Origin: JBCDBD01 sp039184335
Lineage (GTDB): Bacteria > Bacteroidota > Bacteroidia > Flavobacteriales > Flavobacteriaceae
Assembly (NCBI GenBank): GCA_039184335.1
Contig: JBCDBD010000012.1
Location: 1-64,000 of the forward strand
Direction: 5' to 3'
Length of the DNA stretch: 64,000 bases
Part shown: positions 59,720 through 64,000 of the stretch, in pieces
Numbering within the stretch: position 1 is the first letter of the stretch
Layout: the number at the start of each line of letters is the position of its first letter
Notes under the pieces: model-generated
What the model saw: the letters and a program-made list of their open reading frames with translations, nothing else
Databases searched by the model: none
What the model was told of the DNA's origin: nothing
Made by a program: the position numbers and the translations under genes

Positions 59720-60094
59720 TTATTTGGTCGCCTTTTTCTTGTTGGCAACTGTTTTACGCTTTCCTTTTCTTGTCCTAGAATTATTTTTGGTGCGTTGGCC
59801 CCTTAAAGGCAACCCTGACCTGTGGCGGATACCTCTGTAACAACCAATGTCCATCAATCGCTTAATGTTAAGTTGCGTTTCAGAACGAAGCTCTCCTTCA
59901 ATGGTATATGAAGAAACCGCATCACGAATACGACCAATTTCATCATCGTTCCAGTCTGATACCTTGGTGTCTTCGCTAACTTGGGCTTTTTCTAAAATAT
60001 CTTTAGCCCTACTTTTTCCGATACCGTAAATATAGGTCAGCGAAATAATGCCTCGCTTTTGTTTTGGTATGTCTACACCTGCAATTCTTGCCAT
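59720..60094 (-). CDS. rpsM: 30S ribosomal protein S13
   Basis: 124 residues, small-subunit head protein contacting tRNA and L5. Starts MARIAGVDIPKQKRGIISLTYIYGIG and ends in the basic tail KNNSRTRKGKRKTVANKK. Two bases after the rpmJ stop. Confidence 0.97.
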   Translation of the reverse strand: MARIAGVDIPKQKRGIISLTYIYGIGKSRAKDILEKAQVSEDTKVSDWNDDEIGRIRDAVSSYTIEGELRSETQLNIKRLMDIGCYRGIRHRSGLPLRGQRTKNNSRTRKGKRKTVANKKKATK

Positions 60095-60096
60095 AA

Positions 60097-60213
60097 CTAC
60101 CCTTGTCTTTGTTTAAATCTAGGATTCTTTTTGTTGATTACGTACAATCTGCCCTTTCTACGTACAATCTTGCAGTCTGCACTTCTTTTCTTTATGGATG
60201 CCCTTACCTTCAT
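60097..60213 (-). CDS. rpmJ: 50S ribosomal protein L36
   Basis: A 38-residue basic protein, MKVRASIKKRSADCKIVRR followed by GRLYVINKKNPRFKQRQG, the L36 sequence. Zinc-ribbon Cys: only one of the usual Cys is kept (Cys14), so it is a zinc-free (C-) variant. Located between infA and rpsM, as usual. Confidence 0.93.
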   Translation of the reverse strand: MKVRASIKKRSADCKIVRRKGRLYVINKKNPRFKQRQG

Positions 60214-60224
60214 CGCTATTTCTC

Positions 60225-60440
60225 TTAATATCTATATGTAATTCTTGCCTTGGTCAAATCATACGGACTCATTTCAAGTTTCACCTTATCGCCTGGTAAT
60301 AATTTAATATAATGCATACGCATTTTGCCAGAGATATGTGCCGTTACGATATGGCCATTTTCCAATTCTACCCGAAACATGGCATTTGACAATGCTTCGA
60401 TTATACTTCCGTCTTGTTCTATTGCTGGCTGTTTTGCCAT
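60225..60440 (-). CDS. infA: Translation initiation factor IF-1
   Basis: 71 residues, one S1/OB fold: DGSIIEALSNAMFRVELENGHIVTAHISGKMRMHYIKLLPGDKVKLEMSPYDLTKARITYRY. Binds the A site of the 30S subunit during initiation. The 107-base gap from secY carries TAG-rich low-complexity sequence. Confidence 0.97.
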   Translation of the reverse strand: MAKQPAIEQDGSIIEALSNAMFRVELENGHIVTAHISGKMRMHYIKLLPGDKVKLEMSPYDLTKARITYRY

Positions 60441-60547
60441 ATTCTAGTTATTGGTTTTCAGTTGTAAGCTATATGTGTCATTCATTATTCATCAATTGTT
60501 ACCCACTAAATCTCACAACTGTTTGCTTCTAACTTTCTAATACTTAC

Positions 60548-61891
60548 CTATGCTACTTTTCTGTTCTTACCGGTCTTCATCAATCCGTCATAATGCCTGT
60601 TCAACAGATACGAGTTTACCTGTTGCACGGTATCAATGGCAACGCCCACCATAATCAGCAATGAGGTACCTCCATAAAATAAGGCCCACCCGGCTTGAAC
60701 GTCCATTAATTTGACAACTACTGCAGGGAGTACTGCCAACAATGCCAAGAAAACAGACCCTGGGAATGTAATCAACGACATGATCTTATCTAAATAGTCG
60801 CCCGTTTCTTTACCTGGACGGATGCCAGGAATAAAACCTCCGCTTCTTTTTAAGTCGTCGGCCATTTTATTGGTCGGAACCGTGATGGCCGTATAGAAAT
60901 AGGTAAAGATGATAATCAATATCGCAAATAATATATTGTATGCCAAGCCAAAAATATCTGCAAACTGAACTTCCATCCACTGGCCTACAGCCGTATTGTT
61001 GAACGTTCTACCCAATAGGTTCGGGGCGAACATAATGGCTTGTGCGAAAATGATGGGCATTACCCCCGAAGCATTTAGCTTCAATGGAATATATTGTCTC
61101 GAACCCACAATATTCTTTTCATACCCTCCTGAAGCACTTCTTCTTGCATATTGTACAGGTATCTGCCGGATTGCCATTACCAAAAGTACACTGGCCAAAA
61201 TGACCAAGAACCAAATGATGACCTCAATCAATATAAACATCAGACCACCCGTATTGTTAGTAGTACGTGAGATGAACTCTTGTACAAAAGATTGTGGCAT
61301 TGTAGCTATGATACCTATCATGATCAATAGTGAGATACCATTACCGATACCCTTATCTGTAATCTTTTCGCCCAGCCACATGGCAAAAACACATCCGGTC
61401 ACTAAAATGACCACTGCAGGAATTATGAAGTCTAACCCCTTACCTAAGACAAAGGCACTATTTGGCACACCCAATGCTTCTAGACCATACAGATAGGCCG
61501 GGGCTTGAACGATACAGATACCAATGGTAAGCCACCTTGTGATTTGATTTTTGGTCTTTCTGCCACTTTCCCCTTCTTTATCCAATTTCTGCAAATAAGG
61601 AATGGCAATACTCATTAACTGAACCACAATAGAGGCTGATATATATGGCATAATGCCAAGGGCAAATACCGATGCATTTGCAAATGCGCCCCCTGTAAAT
61701 GCGTTTAAGATACCCAATATACCCTGTTCGGTATTAGAGGTCAATTGGGCCAATTGAGTGGTATCGATACCCGGAAGCACCACTTGGGCACCAAAACGGT
61801 AAACAAGCAATAAGCCAAGGGTAACCAAAATACGTTGCCTTAGCTCTTCAATTTTCCAAATATTCGATATGGTCTCAATAAATTTCTTCAT
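60548..61891 (-). CDS. secY: Preprotein translocase subunit SecY
   Basis: Channel protein of the SecYEG translocon. 447 residues with ten membrane helices; family motifs GVMPIIFAQAIM, the plug-adjacent ARRSASGGYEKNIVGSRQYIPLKLNASG and FKK-like tail. Located between rplO and infA, as in the spc operon. Confidence 0.98.
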   Translation of the reverse strand: MKKFIETISNIWKIEELRQRILVTLGLLLVYRFGAQVVLPGIDTTQLAQLTSNTEQGILGILNAFTGGAFANASVFALGIMPYISASIVVQLMSIAIPYLQKLDKEGESGRKTKNQITRWLTIGICIVQAPAYLYGLEALGVPNSAFVLGKGLDFIIPAVVILVTGCVFAMWLGEKITDKGIGNGISLLIMIGIIATMPQSFVQEFISRTTNNTGGLMFILIEVIIWFLVILASVLLVMAIRQIPVQYARRSASGGYEKNIVGSRQYIPLKLNASGVMPIIFAQAIMFAPNLLGRTFNNTAVGQWMEVQFADIFGLAYNILFAILIIIFTYFYTAITVPTNKMADDLKRSGGFIPGIRPGKETGDYLDKIMSLITFPGSVFLALLAVLPAVVVKLMDVQAGWALFYGGTSLLIMVGVAIDTVQQVNSYLLNRHYDGLMKTGKNRKVA

Positions 61892-61903
61892 AGTGTACTT
61901 TGG

Positions 61904-62356
61904 TTATAAACTTATTGCTTCTCCTCCAGCTGCTTCAATGGCTGCCTTGGCAGATGCACTAAATTTATGTGCAGAAACCTTGAGCTTGGCCTTCAATTCG
62001 CCACCACCCAAAATCTTTACCAAATCATTCTTTTTTGCCAATCTGTTCTCAATCAAATGATCAAGGGTAACCTCGTCTTTCAGAACCTTGTTGTCAACCA
62101 AAGCCTGTAATTTATCCAAGTTGACACCTTGATATTCTTTTCGATTGATATTTTTAAACCCGAATTTAGGAACCCGTCTCTGAAGGGGCATTTGCCCCCC
62201 CTCAAAACCAATCTTTTTAGAATATCCAGATCGCGACTTTGCACCTTTATGTCCACGTGCGGCAGTTCCTCCTTTTCCAGATCCTTGGCCTCTTCCAAGT
62301 CGCTTTCCATCTCGATTTTTTGATCCTTCCGCTGGTTTTAAGCTACTTAAATACAT
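61904..62356 (-). CDS. rplO: 50S ribosomal protein L15
   Basis: 150 residues. Gly/Arg/Lys-rich N-terminal half (GSKNRDGKRLGRGQGSGKGGTAARGHKGAKSRSG) and globular C-terminal half (LVKILGGGELKAKLKVSAHKFSASA). Follows rpmD in spc order. Confidence 0.97.
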   Translation of the reverse strand: MYLSSLKPAEGSKNRDGKRLGRGQGSGKGGTAARGHKGAKSRSGYSKKIGFEGGQMPLQRRVPKFGFKNINRKEYQGVNLDKLQALVDNKVLKDEVTLDHLIENRLAKKNDLVKILGGGELKAKLKVSAHKFSASAKAAIEAAGGEAISL

Positions 62357-62369
62357 TTCTATTCTTCGT

Positions 62370-62552
62370 TTATGCCTCCTCAGTGGAAACCAAATGTTTT
62401 ACTTTATCTATCATTCCAAGGATGTTTGGGGTAGCATCATGTTCGACTACCTGTCCAATTTTCCTTAACCCTAGCGCCTCAAGGGTACGCTTTTGGTTCT
62501 GCGGTTTTTTTATGGCACTTTTCAATTGCCTTACTTTGATTTTTGCCATCAT
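62370..62552 (-). CDS. rpmD: 50S ribosomal protein L30
   Basis: 60 residues, MMAKIKVRQLKSAIKKPQNQK and LEALGLRKIGQVVEHDATPNILGMI. The second Met is the more usual start (59 residues). It begins directly after the rpsE stop. Confidence 0.96.
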   Translation of the reverse strand: MMAKIKVRQLKSAIKKPQNQKRTLEALGLRKIGQVVEHDATPNILGMIDKVKHLVSTEEA

Positions 62553-63077
62553 CTATCCTTTAAAAACTTTTTCTAGACTTACACCTCGCTGCTTGGCCAC
62601 CATACCAGCGTCCCTAAGTTGTAAAAGGGCATCAAAAGTTGCTTTTACGACATTATGCGGATTTGAAGAGCCCTGTGATTTTGAAAGCACATCATGGACC
62701 CCGACAGCTTCCAGTACGGCACGAACCGCACCGCCCGCTATGACTCCCGTACCTTGTGAGGCAGGTTGAATATAAACACGTGCACCACCGTACTTCCCCT
62801 TTTGTTGGTGTGGTAAAGTACCTTTGTTCAAAGGAATACGTACTAGGTTCTTTTTCGCATCTTCAATAGCTTTTGCAATGGCAGTGGCAACTTCTTTCGA
62901 TTTTCCCAATCCGTGGCCGACCACACCATTTTCATCTCCGACAACGACGATTGCAGAAAAACCAAAGGCTCTACCACCTTTGGTAACTTTGGTCACCCTT
63001 TGTACACCAACGAGACGGTCTTTTAATTCCAGACCTCCTGGCTTTACAATCTCAACATTTTTGTATTTCTGGTACAT
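62553..63077 (-). CDS. rpsE: 30S ribosomal protein S5
   Basis: 174 residues: double-stranded-RNA-binding-like N domain (LVGVQRVTKVTKGGRAFGFSAIVVVGDENGVVGHGLGKSKEVATAI) and S5 C domain (GTGVIAGGAVRAVLEAVGVHDVLSKSQGSSNPHNVV). Part of the small-subunit accuracy centre with S4. Confidence 0.97.
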   Translation of the reverse strand: MYQKYKNVEIVKPGGLELKDRLVGVQRVTKVTKGGRAFGFSAIVVVGDENGVVGHGLGKSKEVATAIAKAIEDAKKNLVRIPLNKGTLPHQQKGKYGGARVYIQPASQGTGVIAGGAVRAVLEAVGVHDVLSKSQGSSNPHNVVKATFDALLQLRDAGMVAKQRGVSLEKVFKG

Positions 63078-63083
63078 ATTGTT

Positions 63084-63437
63084 CTAGAATTTAAGTCCGG
63101 CTTCCCTGGCACCTTCTGCCAATGATCTTACCCTTCCGTGATATAGATTACCGCCCCTATCAAAGGCTACTTGTTCAACTCCAATTTTTGTGGCCTTTTC
63201 AGCAATGGCCTTACCTACTAAATTGGCAACTTCCATTTTAGTGCCCTTGGCATCGATATCTTTGTCCCTAGATGATGCGGCAGCCAATGTTTTGCCATTT
63301 TCGTCATCAATGACCTGGGCATAGATTTCTTTATTGCTACGGAACACGGCCAAGCGTGGTCTTGTGGATGTACCGAAGGATATTTTTCTGATTCTTCTTC
63401 TTATCCGTAGTCTTCTATCGGTTTTGGATAATGCCAT
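63084..63437 (-). CDS. rplR: 50S ribosomal protein L18
   Basis: 117 residues, 5S rRNA-binding protein: RRLRIRRRIRKISFGTSTRPRLAVFRSNKEIYAQVIDDENGKTLAAASS and the end GVEQVAFDRGGNLYHGRVRSLAEGAREAGLKF. Six bases before rpsE. Confidence 0.97.
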   Translation of the reverse strand: MALSKTDRRLRIRRRIRKISFGTSTRPRLAVFRSNKEIYAQVIDDENGKTLAAASSRDKDIDAKGTKMEVANLVGKAIAEKATKIGVEQVAFDRGGNLYHGRVRSLAEGAREAGLKF

Positions 63438-63449
63438 ATTTTTTTCTTA

Positions 63450-63992
63450 TTAAGCTGATTTACCTGCTTTTCTTCTTATCTGTTCACCAACAAACCTGAT
63501 TCCTTTTCCTTTATAAGGCTCTGGTTTACGGAAAGAACGGATTTTTGCCGCTACTGCCCCTACAAGTTGTTTATCGTGCGATGTCAATTTTACAATTGGA
63601 TTTTTACCTTTTTCTGAAACGGTCTCAATTTTGACTTCAGGTGCAATATGCATTACAATATTGTGTGAAAAGCCTAGTGCCATATCCAATTTCTGTCCTT
63701 GGTTGCTGGCCCTATAACCTACACCGACCAGTTCAAGCTCTTTCGTCCACCCTTTTGAGACACCTTCGACCATATTGGCAAACAGGGCCCTGTACAAACC
63801 ATGTTTTGATTTATGTTCTTTAGACTCAGACAGTCGTGACAACACTATACTACCGTCTTCCATTTTAACCTCAACGCCTGAAAACTCTTGGGTCAATTCT
63901 CCCAATTTTCCCTTGACCGTAACAACGGCATCATTGATCTCTACGGACACACCTTCAGGAATCGAAACTGGATTATTACCTATTCTAGACAT
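63450..63992 (-). CDS. rplF: 50S ribosomal protein L6
   Basis: 180 residues, two L6 beta-alpha repeats: MSRIGNNPVSIPEGVSVEINDAVVTVKGKLGELTQ and a second half ending EPYKGKGIRFVGEQIRRKAGKSA. Complete at its start; the upstream spc genes lie beyond the window. Confidence 0.97.
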   Translation of the reverse strand: MSRIGNNPVSIPEGVSVEINDAVVTVKGKLGELTQEFSGVEVKMEDGSIVLSRLSESKEHKSKHGLYRALFANMVEGVSKGWTKELELVGVGYRASNQGQKLDMALGFSHNIVMHIAPEVKIETVSEKGKNPIVKLTSHDKQLVGAVAAKIRSFRKPEPYKGKGIRFVGEQIRRKAGKSA

Positions 63993-64000
63993 TTTCTAAC

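Noticed and set aside
60996..61496. 166-codon plus-strand frame opposite secY
   Set aside because: Hydrophobic pattern mirrors the membrane helices of SecY; antisense shadow.
1..64000. tRNA, rRNA, CRISPR array, insertion sequence or prophage
   Set aside because: Looked for T-loop-like GGTTCGAATCC sequences, evenly spaced repeats, transposase or integrase genes and found none.

Overview
The window reads as a piece of chromosome from a marine member of the Bacteroidota, most likely family Flavobacteriaceae. The signs are: genes without Shine-Dalgarno sequences but with A-rich leaders; repeated -7 boxes of the Bacteroidota form TAnnTTTG a few bases before start codons; many lipoprotein and 'xxAQ'-type signal peptides; an ECF sigma/FecR/TonB-receptor cassette; a two-component-propeller histidine kinase; and a green-type proteorhodopsin next to a Blh beta-carotene cleavage gene. 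I cannot name the genus. No rRNA, tRNA, CRISPR array, insertion sequence or prophage was seen.

Layout. 0-2.5 kb: a minus-strand cluster of a TPR-like secreted protein (cut by the window edge), an unknown protein and a caspase-like protease, followed by about 500 bases without genes. 2.5-9 kb: a DEDDh exonuclease/GIY-YIG fusion, two tiny coupled membrane proteins, and the glyoxylate shunt pair aceB-aceA with a divergent RamB/ScfR-like regulator. 9-22.5 kb: housekeeping and single genes (aldose epimerase family, cysteine synthase family, LolC/E-type permease, NamZ, sterol-desaturase family, YkgJ-type protein, methyltransferase, metalloprotease lipoprotein, QueE, secreted RidA, HerA-like ATPase, HxlR regulator, alpha/beta hydrolase, VOC protein). 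22.5-23.9 kb is a decayed stretch holding a frameshifted DUF2306 membrane-protein pseudogene. 23.8-31.6 kb: an esterase-like lipoprotein, small lipoproteins, and an OmpA-family protein behind a propeller kinase/LuxR response regulator pair. 31.6-33.9 kb: folD and ffh. 33.9-40 kb: a modular acidic lipoprotein divergent from sigma factor, FecR and TonB receptor. 40-41.7 kb: blh and proteorhodopsin, divergent around a perfect 12+12 bp inverted repeat. 41.8-56.8 kb: argS, an SDR/DUF2867 pair, ctlX and a second guanidino-modifying enzyme, a LytTR regulator, a serine hydrolase, gltA, glgA, eno and carA. 56.9-64 kb: the end of the spc operon plus the alpha operon (rplF to rplQ), closed by a strong terminator before carA.

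How it fits together. The shunt genes, gltA and the rhodopsin/Blh pair are consistent with a photoheterotroph that saves carbon on acetate or C2 substrates while gaining energy from light; this is inference from gene content. Two envelope-sensing modules are present: propeller kinase/response regulator (probably acting on the OmpA-family gene) and sigma/FecR/TonB receptor (possibly acting on the acidic lipoprotein). The less ordinary parts are the caspase-containing cluster at the left edge, the multi-module Asp-rich lipoprotein with its sigma/FecR/TonB neighbours, and several well-defined but unassigned operator-like repeats.
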